A stretch of 64,000 bases of DNA from the NCBI RefSeq assembly GCF_000731675.1, contig NZ_JMIT01000005.1, positions 122,508 through 186,507 on the forward strand. Reading direction: 5' to 3'. Shown here one piece after another: positions 53,399-62,495 of this stretch (position 1 is its first letter; every line of letters begins with the position of its first letter). The stretch is from Pseudomonas capeferrum. GTDB taxonomy: Bacteria > Pseudomonadota > Gammaproteobacteria > Pseudomonadales > Pseudomonadaceae. The position numbers were made by a program, and so were the translations under genes. Below the pieces are notes generated by a model. It did no database searches. It was not told the origin of the DNA and saw only the letters and a list, made by a program, of their open reading frames with translations.

Positions 53399-53437
53399 TA
53401 CCGGCCCCTTCGCGGCGATTCGACGCGAAGGGGCCGG
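53399..53437. terminator. Bidirectional hairpin between the small gene and gbdR
   Basis: ACCGGCCCCTTCGCG pairs with CGCGAAGGGGCCGGT around a short loop, between convergent stops. Very stable, no long T-run. Confidence 0.65.
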
Positions 53438-53444
53438 TGCCGTA

Positions 53445-54551
53445 TCAGAGCCTTACACTGGCAAACGTCGACTCGTTGCGCGCCTGGCTCAAAGCCGCCA
53501 ACGGGCCGCTATGCGGTGCCAAGGTCAAGGCCTGCGGGATCGGCATCATCGCTACCTGCTGGGCCGTGTTGGAGCCCACGCGCTCATCACGCGGCGGGAT
53601 GCCAAAGTACTCGCGGTAGCACTTGGAGAAGTGCGGCGTGGAGACAAAGCCGCACACCGAAGCCACTTCGATGATCGACATCGGCGTCTGCTTGAGCAAC
53701 TGCCGTGCGCGGATCAGGCGCAGCTTCAGGTAGTAGCGCGACGGCGAGCAGTGCAGGTACTTCTGGAACAGCCGCTCGAGCTGGCGCCGCGACACCGCCA
53801 CATACACCGCCAATTCGTCGAGGTCGATCGGCTCCTCGAGGTTGGCCTCCATCAGCGCGACGATTTCCTGCAGCTTCGGCTGGTTGGTGCCGAGCATGTG
53901 CTTGAGCGGCACACGCTGGTGATCCTGCTCGTTGCGAATGCGCTCGTAGACGAACATCTCGGAAATCGCCGCCGACAGCTCACGGCCGTGATCGCGGCTG
54001 ATCAGGTGCAGCATCATGTCCAGCGGCGCGGTGCCGCCAGAGCTGGTGAAGCGGTTACGGTCGAGGGTGAACAAACGGGTGCTCATGTTCACCCGCGGGT
54101 AGGCCTCCTGCATGGCCGCCAGGCATTCCCAGTGCACGCTGCAATCGAAACCGTCGAGCAGCCCGGCGCAGGCCAGTGCCCAACTGCCGGTGCACACGGC
54201 GCCCAGGCGACGCGACTGACGGGCCTGCGCCTGTAGCCAGGTGACGTGTTCACGGGTGACGGTGCGCTGGATGCCGACGCCACCGCAGACGATCACCGTG
54301 TCGATTGGCGGTGCGCTGTGCATGGCCGCATCGGGGGTGATCTGCAGGCCATCGCTGGCCCAGACCTGGCCGCCATCGACGGTCAGGGTGTGCCAGCGGT
54401 AAAGCTCGCGGCCAGAAAGCTGGTTGGCCATGCGCAGCGGCTCGACGGCCGATGCCAGGGAAATGAGGGTGAAGTTGTCCAGTAGAAGAAACCCGATGGA
54501 CTGGGGGGCTGTGCGGTTCTGGGTTGGGGTCCCGGAGGTGTACGACGTCAT
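53445..54551 (-). CDS. gbdR: Glycine betaine/dimethylglycine-responsive activator GbdR (GlxA/AraC family)
   Basis: GbdR senses glycine betaine and dimethylglycine and activates betaine catabolism and choline/carnitine uptake genes. It is 368 aa. The N-terminal DJ-1/PfpI-like domain begins FLLLDNFTLISLASAVEPLRMANQLSGRELYRW. The C-terminal AraC pair has LDELAVYVAVSRRQLERLFQKYLHCSPSRYYL and VASVCGFVSTPHFSKCYREYF. The N-terminal sequence is nearly that of characterised Pseudomonas GbdR. Likely sites lie upstream of choX and in the gbcA-gbcB interval. Confidence 0.95.
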   Translation of the reverse strand: MTSYTSGTPTQNRTAPQSIGFLLLDNFTLISLASAVEPLRMANQLSGRELYRWHTLTVDGGQVWASDGLQITPDAAMHSAPPIDTVIVCGGVGIQRTVTREHVTWLQAQARQSRRLGAVCTGSWALACAGLLDGFDCSVHWECLAAMQEAYPRVNMSTRLFTLDRNRFTSSGGTAPLDMMLHLISRDHGRELSAAISEMFVYERIRNEQDHQRVPLKHMLGTNQPKLQEIVALMEANLEEPIDLDELAVYVAVSRRQLERLFQKYLHCSPSRYYLKLRLIRARQLLKQTPMSIIEVASVCGFVSTPHFSKCYREYFGIPPRDERVGSNTAQQVAMMPIPQALTLAPHSGPLAALSQARNESTFASVRL

Positions 54552-54944
54552 CGCGATTTCTCCTCACACAAATGCAGGGTGTGCCTCAGGCGGGCACTGA
54601 TTTCTTGTTATGGCCCCTGTTTCGTGTTGCAGGGGCTTGTAACCAAACACAACGCAAACGCCGTGCCGGAACTTGAACGGCTATCCGAAAAAACCTGAAA
54701 ACGACGCCTTCATCAGGCAAATCAGGCCCTTCGATCACGCCGGTCAAACTTCCAGAACCGGCGTACTAGGCGTGCTACGTGTAACTGCTGAGCACTTTGG
54801 TGACAGATGCCCCGGGGGTTGCCCAGAAACGACACTCTTAAGTGTCACCGACAATGCCCACACTCATCGCGACATCTGACGGCCGGTCATACACAAACGC
54901 CCCATAACGGGGCGTCGTGCTGCCATCAGAGCGAGATTAGCGCA
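54552..54944 (-). promoter_or_regulatory. Intergenic region upstream of gbdR, with serine dehydratase terminator
   Basis: There is no gene in these 393 nt. A terminator ACGCCCC/GGGGCGT (54897-54915, reading leftward) with a TTTGTGTAT tail ends the serine dehydratase. A GACACT-CTTA-AGTGTC palindrome lies at about 54832-54847. The rest is presumed gbdR leader and promoter. Confidence 0.5.
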
Positions 54945-56321
54945 TCAGCATTCGATCGCGCTGACGGCCAGGCCGCCACGCGAAGTCTCTTTGTACTTGT
55001 CGTGCATGTCGGCGCCCGTATCGCGCATGGTGCGGATCACCTGGTCGAGCGAAATGAAGTGTTCGCCGTCGCCGCGCAGGGCCATCTGCACCGCGTTGAT
55101 TGCCTTCACCGCAGCAATCGCGTTGCGCTCGATGCACGGCACCTGCACCAGGCCACCGACCGGGTCGCAGGTCAGCCCAAGGTTGTGTTCCAGGGCGATT
55201 TCGGCGGCGTTTTCCAGTTGTGCCGGCGTGGCCCCCAACACTTGGGCAAGGCCTGCAGCAGCCATGGCGCACGCCGAACCGACCTCGCCCTGGCAGCCGA
55301 CTTCGGCACCGGAAATCGAAGCGTTCTTCTTGCACAGGATGCCCACCGCTGCGGCCCCGAGGAAGAAGTCGGTCACACTCGACTCATCCACCGCATCACT
55401 GAAGCGCATGTAGTAGTGCAACACTGCCGGGATGATGCCGGCCGCCCCGTTGGTAGGCGCGGTGACCATGCGCCCGCCGGCGGCGTTCTCTTCGTTGACC
55501 GCCAGGGCGAACAGGTTGACCCACTCCATGGCGCTCAGCGTCGAGCCGATTACATTCGGTTTGCCGACCTCCTGCAAACTGCGGTGCAGCTTGGCGGCGC
55601 GGCGGCGTACGTTGAGGCCACCGGGCAGCGTGCCTTCGTACTTCAAGCCGTTGCTGACGCAGTCCTGCATGGCTTGCCAGAGCGTGCGCAGGCCGGCGTG
55701 GATCTCTGCCTCGGTGCGCCAGACCTTCTCGTTGGCCATCATCAATTGCGACACGCTGAGGTCGTTTTGCTTGCACAGCCGCAGCAGCTCGTCGGCGCTG
55801 TTGAAATCGTAAGGCAACACCGTCTGGTCGGCATCCAGCACGCCACTGGCGGCCTGGGCGGCATCCACCACGAAACCGCCACCTACCGAGTAGTAGGTGT
55901 CACGGTGCAGCTCGCCCTGCGCGCCCTCGGCGACCAGGGTCATGGCATTGGGGTGGTACGGCAGGTTCTCGTCCAGCAGCAGCATGTCGCGGGCCCAGAC
56001 GAACTCGATGGGCAGCCGGCCGTCCAGCAGCAGGATGTTGGTTTCGCGCAGGTCGGCAATGCGTGGGACGATCTGGGTCGGGTCGATGGCGTCAGGCCAG
56101 TCGCCCATCAGGCCCATGATGGTGGCGTTGTCGGTGCCGTGGCCGATGCCGGTGGCCGAGAGTGAACCGTAGAGCCGCACCTCGATGCGCTTGACCTGTT
56201 CCAGTTCGCCGCGCTCACGCAGCCCCTGGACAAACAGAGCGCCAGCACGCATGGGGCCGACGGTGTGGGAGCTGGAAGGCCCGACACCGATCTTGAACAG
56301 GTCGAACACGCTGATGGCCAT
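54945..56321 (-). CDS. sdaB: L-serine ammonia-lyase (serine dehydratase), iron-sulfur type
   Basis: This enzyme deaminates L-serine to pyruvate and ammonia with a 4Fe-4S cluster. It is 458 aa, a normal single-chain length. The beta domain begins MAISVFDLFKIGVGPSSSHTVGPMRAG. The alpha domain has cluster-binding segments ILCKKNASISGAEVGCQGEVGSACAMAAAGL and LGLTCDPVGGLVQVPCIERN. The ATG 56319-56321 with GAGGTG upstream is correct; the longer open frame is not homologous. In this cluster it completes betaine to glycine to serine to pyruvate. Confidence 0.95.
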   Translation of the reverse strand: MAISVFDLFKIGVGPSSSHTVGPMRAGALFVQGLRERGELEQVKRIEVRLYGSLSATGIGHGTDNATIMGLMGDWPDAIDPTQIVPRIADLRETNILLLDGRLPIEFVWARDMLLLDENLPYHPNAMTLVAEGAQGELHRDTYYSVGGGFVVDAAQAASGVLDADQTVLPYDFNSADELLRLCKQNDLSVSQLMMANEKVWRTEAEIHAGLRTLWQAMQDCVSNGLKYEGTLPGGLNVRRRAAKLHRSLQEVGKPNVIGSTLSAMEWVNLFALAVNEENAAGGRMVTAPTNGAAGIIPAVLHYYMRFSDAVDESSVTDFFLGAAAVGILCKKNASISGAEVGCQGEVGSACAMAAAGLAQVLGATPAQLENAAEIALEHNLGLTCDPVGGLVQVPCIERNAIAAVKAINAVQMALRGDGEHFISLDQVIRTMRDTGADMHDKYKETSRGGLAVSAIEC

Positions 56322-56583
56322 TGTCGAATCACCTCTTGCTGGGCTTGTCTCTGCGCGCCATGCGCAGGGCGGGGCAACTGCTAGGCTGAAGCTGCGAGCC
56401 GCCATGAATGCACGCATCATCGGGCTTTTGCCTACCCCCTCGCCGTCTGCAACCGACGTACTTTTGTCCAGCTGCGCCGCGCTGTTTTTACCTGAGGTGC
56501 TGCCACCATTACGCCGCTTTCCAGTGGCCGGGTGACGCAAAAACGCGGCCGAGGGGGTGGAAAAATCCATATGCGACATCGCC

Positions 56584-56621
56584 CGTACTGGATACGACCC
56601 GTTGCGTACTGGATACGACCC
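56584..56621. promoter_or_regulatory. 21-bp-spaced direct repeat upstream of choX (probable GbdR operator)
   Basis: CGTACTGGATACGACCC occurs at 56584-56600 and 56605-56621 without mismatch, 21 bp apart. The same CGTACT-N6-GACC layout recurs once in the gbcA-gbcB region. It lies ~150 nt before choX. The remaining sequence of 56322-56774 shows no gene. Confidence 0.68.
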
Positions 56622-56774
56622 CACCAGTAGGCGATTGCCCGGCGCTGGAGGATTATCGAAAGCGACTCGTAAAGCACGGCCACGCAACCTGCCCTCTGCA
56701 GGCCTGGTCGACCGGACCTTCAGAAAGCCCGGCGACCCATGCGAACCCGAAGACAAAATCTCAGGAGTCCATCC

Positions 56775-57722
56775 ATGAAAGGTTCACCCTCGCTGTTGCT
56801 GGTTGCGTTGTTGTCCGCACCGATACTGGCCCAGGCCGCCGAGCCTGAGCAGTGCCAGACGGTACGTTTTTCCGATGTCGGCTGGACCGACATCACCGTG
56901 ACGACAGCCACCACAAGCGTTGTGCTCGAAGCCCTGGGTTACAAGACCCACACCACCATGATCTCGGTACCGGTGACCTACAAGTCGCTGGCCACCGGCA
57001 AGGACCTGGACGTGTTTCTCGGCAACTGGATGCCGACCATGGAGAACGACATCAAGCAGTACCGCGACGCCGGCACCGTCGAGACCGTGCGCGCCAACCT
57101 GGAAAACGCCAAGTACACCCTGGCCGTACCCCAGGCGCTGTACGACAAGGGCCTGAAGGATTTTGCCGACATCCCCAAGTTCAAGCAGGAACTGGACGGC
57201 AAGATCTACGGCATCGAACCGGGCAACGACGGCAACCGCACCATCCAGAGCATGATCGACAAGAACGCCTTCGGCCTGAAGGACGCCGGTTTCAAGATCG
57301 TGCAATCCAGCGAAGCAGGCATGCTGTCGCAGGTTGACCGGGCGCAGAAACGTGGCGAGTCGTTGGTGTTCCTGGGCTGGGAACCGCACCCGATGAACAC
57401 CCGCTTCAAGATGCAGTACCTGACCGGCGGGGACGACTACTTTGGCCCCGATTTCGGCAAGGCAACCGTATTGACCAACACCCGCAAGGGCTACGTGCAG
57501 GAATGCAGCAACGTTGGCCAACTGCTCAAGAACCTGTCGTTCGAGCTCAAGGATGAAAGCACCATGATGGGCTATGTCCTGGACGACAAGATGAAACCCG
57601 AAGCAGCCGCCAAGAAGTGGCTCAAAGACAACCCCGGCAAGCTGGATACCTGGCTGGCCGGCGTGACCACCGTTGATGGCAAACCCGGCCTTGAGGCGGC
57701 CAAGGCCAAGCTCGCGCAATAA
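56775..57722 (+). CDS. choX: Choline-binding periplasmic protein
   Basis: A 315-aa substrate-binding protein of the choline ABC transporter, with signal peptide ending LAQAA. Pocket segments are VGWTDITVTTATTSVVLEALGY, DVFLGNWMPTMEND and LVFLGWEPHPMN; the aromatic residues in these would box the trimethylammonium group. It resembles CaiX over its full length. ATG 56775 has AGGAG upstream. choW follows after a GC-rich hairpin. A probable GbdR operator lies upstream. Confidence 0.94.
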   Translation: MKGSPSLLLVALLSAPILAQAAEPEQCQTVRFSDVGWTDITVTTATTSVVLEALGYKTHTTMISVPVTYKSLATGKDLDVFLGNWMPTMENDIKQYRDAGTVETVRANLENAKYTLAVPQALYDKGLKDFADIPKFKQELDGKIYGIEPGNDGNRTIQSMIDKNAFGLKDAGFKIVQSSEAGMLSQVDRAQKRGESLVFLGWEPHPMNTRFKMQYLTGGDDYFGPDFGKATVLTNTRKGYVQECSNVGQLLKNLSFELKDESTMMGYVLDDKMKPEAAAKKWLKDNPGKLDTWLAGVTTVDGKPGLEAAKAKLAQ

Positions 57723-57745
57723 CGAACCACGCAATAGCGCTACCT

Positions 57746-57769
57746 CGGGGCGGGACCGTGCCCGCCCCG
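57746..57769 (+). terminator. Hairpin between choX and choW (attenuator or mRNA-stabilising)
   Basis: CGGGGCGGG/CCCGCCCCG arms around a 6-nt loop in the 84-nt choX-choW gap, without a T-run. It probably lets choX message outnumber choWV, as is common for binding-protein operons. Confidence 0.6.
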
Positions 57770-57806
57770 GACTGATTTCAATCTTTGCAGGTGGAAGCTC
57801 GCTATC

Positions 57807-58652
57807 ATGCTTATCGATCAGAAAATACCCCTGGGCCAGTACATCGCGTCGTTCGTCGAATGGCTGACCCAGAATGGCGCCGATTATTTCGACGCCATCG
57901 CGCAAGGCCTGGAGTTCATGATTCATGGCGTCACCAGCGCCCTGACCTGGTTCAACCCATTCGTCCTCATCGCCCTGTTCGCCGCCCTGGCGCACCTCAT
58001 CCAGCGCAAGTGGGCGCTGACCGCATTCGTCGCCCTGTCGTTCCTGCTGATCCTCAACCTGGGCTACTGGCAGGAGACCATGGAAACCCTGGCGCAGGTG
58101 ACATTCGCCACGGTGGTCTGCGTGGCCTTCGGTGTGCCGCTGGGCATCCTCGCCGCGCATAAACCGATGTTCTATACCGCCATGCGCCCGGTGCTCGACC
58201 TGATGCAGACGGTGCCAACCTTCGTTTACCTGATCCCGACCCTGACCCTGTTCGGCCTGGGCGTGGTCCCGGGGCTGATCTCGACGGTGGTGTTCGCCAT
58301 TGCCGCGCCGATTCGCCTCACCTACCTGGGCATCTGCGATGTGCCACAAGAGCTGCTCGACGCCGGCAAGGCCTTTGGCTGCTCGCGTCGCCAGCTGCTG
58401 ACCCGCATCGAACTGCCGCACGCGATGCCGAGCATCGCCGCCGGTGTGACCCAGTGCATCATGCTGTCGCTGTCGATGGTGGTGATCGCGGCCCTGGTGG
58501 GCGCCGATGGCCTGGGCAAACCTGTGGTCAACGCACTGAACACCGCCGATATCTCCCTGGGCTTCGAAGCGGGCCTGGCGATCGTGCTGCTGGCGATCAT
58601 GCTCGACCGTATCTGCAAGCAACCGGAAGTCACGGTAAGGGGTGAAGCATGA
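57807..58652 (+). CDS. choW: Choline ABC transporter permease
   Basis: A 281-aa inner-membrane permease with about 6-7 helices (FVLIALFAALAHLI, TAFVALSFLLILNLGYW, ATVVCVAFGVPLGILAA). The binding-protein-dependent transport loop is QELLDAGKAFGCSRRQLLTRIELPHAMPSIAAGVTQ. It is of the glycine betaine/proline ProW class. Its stop overlaps the choV start (ATGA). Confidence 0.94.
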   Translation: MLIDQKIPLGQYIASFVEWLTQNGADYFDAIAQGLEFMIHGVTSALTWFNPFVLIALFAALAHLIQRKWALTAFVALSFLLILNLGYWQETMETLAQVTFATVVCVAFGVPLGILAAHKPMFYTAMRPVLDLMQTVPTFVYLIPTLTLFGLGVVPGLISTVVFAIAAPIRLTYLGICDVPQELLDAGKAFGCSRRQLLTRIELPHAMPSIAAGVTQCIMLSLSMVVIAALVGADGLGKPVVNALNTADISLGFEAGLAIVLLAIMLDRICKQPEVTVRGEA

Positions 58653-59827
58653 GCATCATTCGTTTCGAAGACGTCGACGTCATCTTCTCCAATAAACCGC
58701 GCGAGGCACTTTCGCTGCTCGACCAGGGCAAGACCCGTGAGCAGATCCTCAAGCAGACCGGCCTGGTGGTGGGTGTCGAAAAAGCCAACCTGGACATCGA
58801 GAAAGGCGAGATCTGCGTGCTCATGGGCTTGTCCGGTTCGGGCAAGTCGAGCCTGCTGCGCTGCATCAACGGCCTGAACACCGTCAGCCGCGGCAAGCTG
58901 TTCGTCGAGCATGAAGGCAAGCACATCGACATTGCCCACTGCACCCCGGCAGAGCTGAAGATGATGCGCACCAAGCGCATCGCCATGGTGTTCCAGAAGT
59001 TCGCCCTGATGCCCTGGCTGACCGTGCGCGAGAACATCAGCTTTGGCCTGGAGATGCAGGGCCGCCCAGAGAAGGAGCGGCGCAAGCTGGTTGACGAGAA
59101 GCTCGAACTGGTGGGCCTGACCCAATGGCGCAACAAGAAGCCCGATGAGCTGTCGGGTGGCATGCAGCAGCGTGTGGGCCTGGCCCGGGCGCTGGCGATG
59201 GATGCCGACATCCTGCTGATGGACGAACCGTTCTCGGCGCTCGACCCGCTGATCCGCCAGGGCCTGCAGGACGAACTGCTGGAGCTGCAACGCAAGCTGA
59301 ACAAGACCATCGTGTTCGTCAGCCACGACCTGGACGAAGCGCTGAAACTGGGCAGCCGTATCGCGATCATGAAGGACGGCCGGATCATCCAGTACAGCAA
59401 GCCCGAGGAGATCGTGCTCAACCCCGCGGACGACTATGTGCGCACCTTCGTTGCCCACACCAACCCGCTCAACGTGCTGTGCGGGCGCAGCCTGATGCGC
59501 AGCCTGGACAACTGCAAACGGGTCAATGGGTCGGTGTGCCTGGACCCGGGTATCGACTCATGGCTGGACATTGGCGAAGGCGGCTTGCTCAAACGTGCAC
59601 GCCAAGGCCAGAACGGCCTGGATATGCAGAATTGGGCGCCAGGGCAGAATGTAGAACTGCTGGAGCGCAGGCCTACGGTGGTGCACGCCGATATCGGCAT
59701 GCGTGAGGCGCTGCAGATTCGTTATCAGACGGGCAACAAGCTGGTGCTGCAGGATAACGACAAGGTGGTGGGGATTCTTGGGGATACCGAGCTTTATCAC
59801 GCGTTGTTGGGCAAGAACCACGGGTGA
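58649..59827 (+). CDS. choV: Choline ABC transporter ATP-binding protein
   Basis: A 392-aa ATPase of the ProV class. Walker A is GLSGSGKSSLLR, the signature LSGGMQQRVGLARAL, Walker B ADILLMDEPFSALDP, followed by the switch histidine in VFVSHDLDEAL. The C-terminal ~120 residues resemble a reduced CBS-type regulatory region. It should also energise CaiX-dependent carnitine uptake, since no other ATPase lies near caiX. Confidence 0.94.
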   Translation: MSIIRFEDVDVIFSNKPREALSLLDQGKTREQILKQTGLVVGVEKANLDIEKGEICVLMGLSGSGKSSLLRCINGLNTVSRGKLFVEHEGKHIDIAHCTPAELKMMRTKRIAMVFQKFALMPWLTVRENISFGLEMQGRPEKERRKLVDEKLELVGLTQWRNKKPDELSGGMQQRVGLARALAMDADILLMDEPFSALDPLIRQGLQDELLELQRKLNKTIVFVSHDLDEALKLGSRIAIMKDGRIIQYSKPEEIVLNPADDYVRTFVAHTNPLNVLCGRSLMRSLDNCKRVNGSVCLDPGIDSWLDIGEGGLLKRARQGQNGLDMQNWAPGQNVELLERRPTVVHADIGMREALQIRYQTGNKLVLQDNDKVVGILGDTELYHALLGKNHG

Positions 59828-59830
59828 TGC

Positions 59831-59946
59831 TGTTGGGGCCGCTGTGCGGCCCTTTCGCGACGCAAGGCCGCGCCTACAGGGACTGCGCTGCTCATGAACC
59901 TGTGGGAGCGGGCTTGCCCCGCGAATGGGCTGCAAAGCAGCCCCAA
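59831..59946. repeat. REP units of both families side by side
   Basis: A family-2 unit (59843-59880, CTTTCGCGACGCAAGGCCGC) is followed by a family-1 unit (59897-59932) and a GGGCTGC/GCAGCCC hairpin, between convergent choV and hisF. This is the only place in the window with both families adjacent. Confidence 0.84.
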
Positions 59947-59954
59947 TCAATGGA

Positions 59955-60725
59955 TCAGCGAACGACGATCCCGCGCGAAGCCATGTAGGCCTTGGCCTCC
60001 GGCACCGTGTACTCGCCAAAGTGGAAGATACTGGCCGCCAGCACCGCACTGGCATGCCCTTCCACAATCCCGTCAGCCAGGTGCTGCAGGTTACCCACCC
60101 CACCCGAAGCAATCACCGGAATCCCCAGCGCATCGCTGATGGCCCGGGTAACCCCCAGGTCAAAGCCGTTCTTCATGCCGTCCTGGTCCATGCTGGTCAG
60201 CAGGATCTCGCCGGCACCCAGGCCTTCCATCTTCTTCGCCCACTCCACGGCATCCAACCCGGTCGGCTTGCGCCCGCCGTGGGTGAAGATTTCCCAGCGC
60301 GGTGCTTCACCGGGTGCGGACACCTTCTTGGCATCGATGGCGACCACGATGCACTGCGAACCGAAACGGTCTGCCGCCTCGCCCACGAACTCCGGGTTGA
60401 ACACTGCGGCGGTGTTGATCGAGACCTTGTCGGCACCGGCGTTGAGCAGGTTACGGATGTCCTGCACAGTGCGCACGCCACCGCCCACGGTCAGCGGGAT
60501 GAACACCTGGCTGGCCATGCGCTCGACGGTATGCAGCGTGGTATCGCGGCCATCGACGCTGGCGGTGATGTCGAGGAAGGTGATTTCGTCGGCACCCTGC
60601 TCGTTGTAGCGACGGGCGATTTCCACCGGGTCGCCGGCATCACGGATGTTCTCGAACTTGACGCCCTTGACCACACGGCCGTTGTCCACGTCCAGGCAAG
60701 GGATGATGCGTTTAGCTAAAGCCAT
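59955..60725 (-). CDS. hisF: Imidazole glycerol phosphate synthase subunit HisF
   Basis: The cyclase subunit of IGP synthase. It uses ammonia from HisH to convert PRFAR to imidazole glycerol phosphate and AICAR. It is a 256-aa TIM barrel. IPCLDVDNGRVVKGVKFENIRDAGDP holds the first catalytic aspartate, and LLTSMDQDGMKNGFDL the second. VIASGGVGN binds phosphate. It is the last gene of the his unit, 111 nt after hisA, with a palindromic low-complexity repeat in between. Confidence 0.97.
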   Translation of the reverse strand: MALAKRIIPCLDVDNGRVVKGVKFENIRDAGDPVEIARRYNEQGADEITFLDITASVDGRDTTLHTVERMASQVFIPLTVGGGVRTVQDIRNLLNAGADKVSINTAAVFNPEFVGEAADRFGSQCIVVAIDAKKVSAPGEAPRWEIFTHGGRKPTGLDAVEWAKKMEGLGAGEILLTSMDQDGMKNGFDLGVTRAISDALGIPVIASGGVGNLQHLADGIVEGHASAVLAASIFHFGEYTVPEAKAYMASRGIVVR

Positions 60726-60739
60726 GACTTCTCCTGGAA

Positions 60740-60836
60740 CGGCAGCTTCAAGCTTCGAGCTTCAAGCTGCAAGAGAACAGCCTATCGCGGTCTGGCCTTT
60801 CTCTTGCGGCTTACAGCTTACAGCTTGCCGCTGCTC
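60740..60836. repeat. Inverted AGCTT-rich repeat between hisA and hisF
   Basis: GCAGCTTCAAGCTTCGAGCT and AGCTGCAAGAG on the left can pair with CTCTTGCGGCTTACAGCTTA and the following CAGCTTGCCGCTGC on the right, around a ~30-nt loop. It is different from both REP families and is built from short AGCTT units. Confidence 0.7.
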
Positions 60837-61568
60837 TTAATAGTTGTCGCAGAAGGCCTGGGCCTCGGCGACATCGAGGGTGCCTTCGTAGATGGCACGG
60901 CCGGTGATGGCGCCGATGATGCCTGGGGCCTTGGCGTCCAGCAGGGCCTTGATATCGCCCAGGTTGTGGATGCCGCCGGACGCGATCACCGGAATGCGCG
61001 TGGCTTCGGCCAGGGCTTTGGTGAAGGGCACGTTGCAGCCCTGCATCATGCCGTCCTTGGCGATGTCGGTATAGACGATCGCCGACACACCATCGGCCTC
61101 GAAGCGCTTGGCCAGGTCGATGACCTGAACAGTGCTGACTTCAGCCCAGCCGTCGGTGGCAACGAAGCCGTCCTTGGCGTCCAGGCCAACGATGACCTTG
61201 CCCGGGAACGCCTTGCAGGCCTCGGCAACGAACGCTGGCTGCTTGACCGCCTTGGTGCCGATGATGACGTAGCTGACACCCGCCTTGACGTAGTGCTCGA
61301 TGGTTTCCAGCGAGCGGATGCCGCCGCCGATCTGGATCGGCAGGGTCGGGTAACGCTTGGCGATGGCGGTCACCACTTCGCCGTTGACCGGCTGGCCTTC
61401 GAAGGCGCCGTTGAGGTCGACCAGGTGCAGGCGGCGGCAGCCACCCTCGACCCACTTGGCGGCCATGCTCACCGGGTCGTCGGAAAATACCGTGGAGTCT
61501 TCCATGCGGCCCTGGCGCAGGCGCACGCAAGCACCGTCCTTCAGATCGATAGCGGGGATAATCAGCAT
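60837..61568 (-). CDS. hisA: Phosphoribosylformimino-AICAR ribotide isomerase
   Basis: HisA isomerises ProFAR to PRFAR in histidine synthesis. It is a 243-aa TIM barrel homologous to HisF. IPAIDLKDGACVRLRQG has the catalytic aspartate, and ARRL-type VEGGCRRLHLVDLNGAFEG and VIASGGIHNLGD are conserved. It lies between the DUF2164 gene and hisF on the minus strand. Confidence 0.97.
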   Translation of the reverse strand: MLIIPAIDLKDGACVRLRQGRMEDSTVFSDDPVSMAAKWVEGGCRRLHLVDLNGAFEGQPVNGEVVTAIAKRYPTLPIQIGGGIRSLETIEHYVKAGVSYVIIGTKAVKQPAFVAEACKAFPGKVIVGLDAKDGFVATDGWAEVSTVQVIDLAKRFEADGVSAIVYTDIAKDGMMQGCNVPFTKALAEATRIPVIASGGIHNLGDIKALLDAKAPGIIGAITGRAIYEGTLDVAEAQAFCDNY

Positions 61569-61595
61569 CTTGGGAACCTGTCTATTTGTTGGGTT

Positions 61596-61856
61596 TCAGG
61601 GCTTCTCGAGTGCCCACAGGTCGCTCTCGATGCTCTCGAACCGCTCCTTGAGGTGCAGCTGAACATCGGCAATCGCCCTGTTGTAGTAATGGGGTGCAAT
61701 CTCTTTGCTGAACAGGTCGAGGACCTCGGCCACTTCGAACGAGCCCAGCTGCAACTCGAAACGGTCTTCGAGAAAGCGCTTGAGGGTGTCGAGCGCCTCG
61801 CGCTCCTGCTCGGCGGCCAGGGTGATGACCGGGGCCTTGGTCTTCGCTCTGCTCAT
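61596..61856 (-). CDS. DUF2164 family protein in the his operon
   Basis: An 86-aa soluble protein: LKRFLEDRFELQLGSFEVAEVLDLFSKEIAPHYYNRAIADVQLHLKERF. This matches DUF2164, a small helical family often found in the hisB-hisH-hisA order of Pseudomonas. It directly abuts hisH (the hisH stop is adjacent to its start). Its function is unknown, and it has no known step in histidine synthesis. Confidence 0.85.
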   Translation of the reverse strand: MSRAKTKAPVITLAAEQEREALDTLKRFLEDRFELQLGSFEVAEVLDLFSKEIAPHYYNRAIADVQLHLKERFESIESDLWALEKP

Positions 61857-62495
61857 TTACCAGCGCCCGTCCCAGGCGACGAAGTTCTGCAGCAACTGCA
61901 GGCCATGGGTATGGCTCTTCTCCGGGTGGAACTGCACGGCAAAGCGCGAACCGTCGGCCAGCGCGGCGGCGAAGTCGACGCCATAGTGGCCGCGACCGAC
62001 CACCTGGGCCGGCTTGCCAGCATCGATGTAGTAGCTGTGCACGAAGTAGAAGCGCGCGCGGTCAGGGATGTCGTGCCACAACGGGTGATGGATGGTCTGG
62101 CTGACTTCGTTCCAGCCCATGTGCGGCACCTTCAGGTGCTCGCCATCTTCTTGCAGGCCCTTGCCGAAGAAACGCACCTGGCCGGGGAACAGGCCGATGC
62201 AGTCGACGCCGTTGTTTTCTTCGCTGTGTTCGAGCAGCGCTTGCATGCCGACACAGATGCCCAGGAACGGGCGGTCCTGGCTGACCTCGCGCACCAGGCT
62301 GTCAAAGCCCAGGCGGCGGATTTCGGCCATGCAGTCGCGTATCGCACCCACGCCAGGGAACACCACACGGTCGGCCTCGCGGATCACCGCAGCGTCGCTG
62401 GTAACCAGGACTTTGCCAGCACCGACGTGCTCGAGTGCCTTGGCCACCGAGTGCAGGTTGCCCATGCCATAGTCGATTACGGCTACCGTTTGCAT
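61857..62495 (-). CDS. hisH: Imidazole glycerol phosphate synthase glutaminase subunit HisH
   Basis: This class I glutamine amidotransferase supplies ammonia to HisF. It is 212 aa. The start is VAVIDYGMGNLHSVAKAL. The nucleophile is in PFLGICVGMQALLEHSEE (Cys near 84), and the His-Glu pair in FAVQFHPEKSHTHGL. It follows hisB directly, with no gap between the hisB stop and its start. Confidence 0.97.
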   Translation of the reverse strand: MQTVAVIDYGMGNLHSVAKALEHVGAGKVLVTSDAAVIREADRVVFPGVGAIRDCMAEIRRLGFDSLVREVSQDRPFLGICVGMQALLEHSEENNGVDCIGLFPGQVRFFGKGLQEDGEHLKVPHMGWNEVSQTIHHPLWHDIPDRARFYFVHSYYIDAGKPAQVVGRGHYGVDFAAALADGSRFAVQFHPEKSHTHGLQLLQNFVAWDGRW

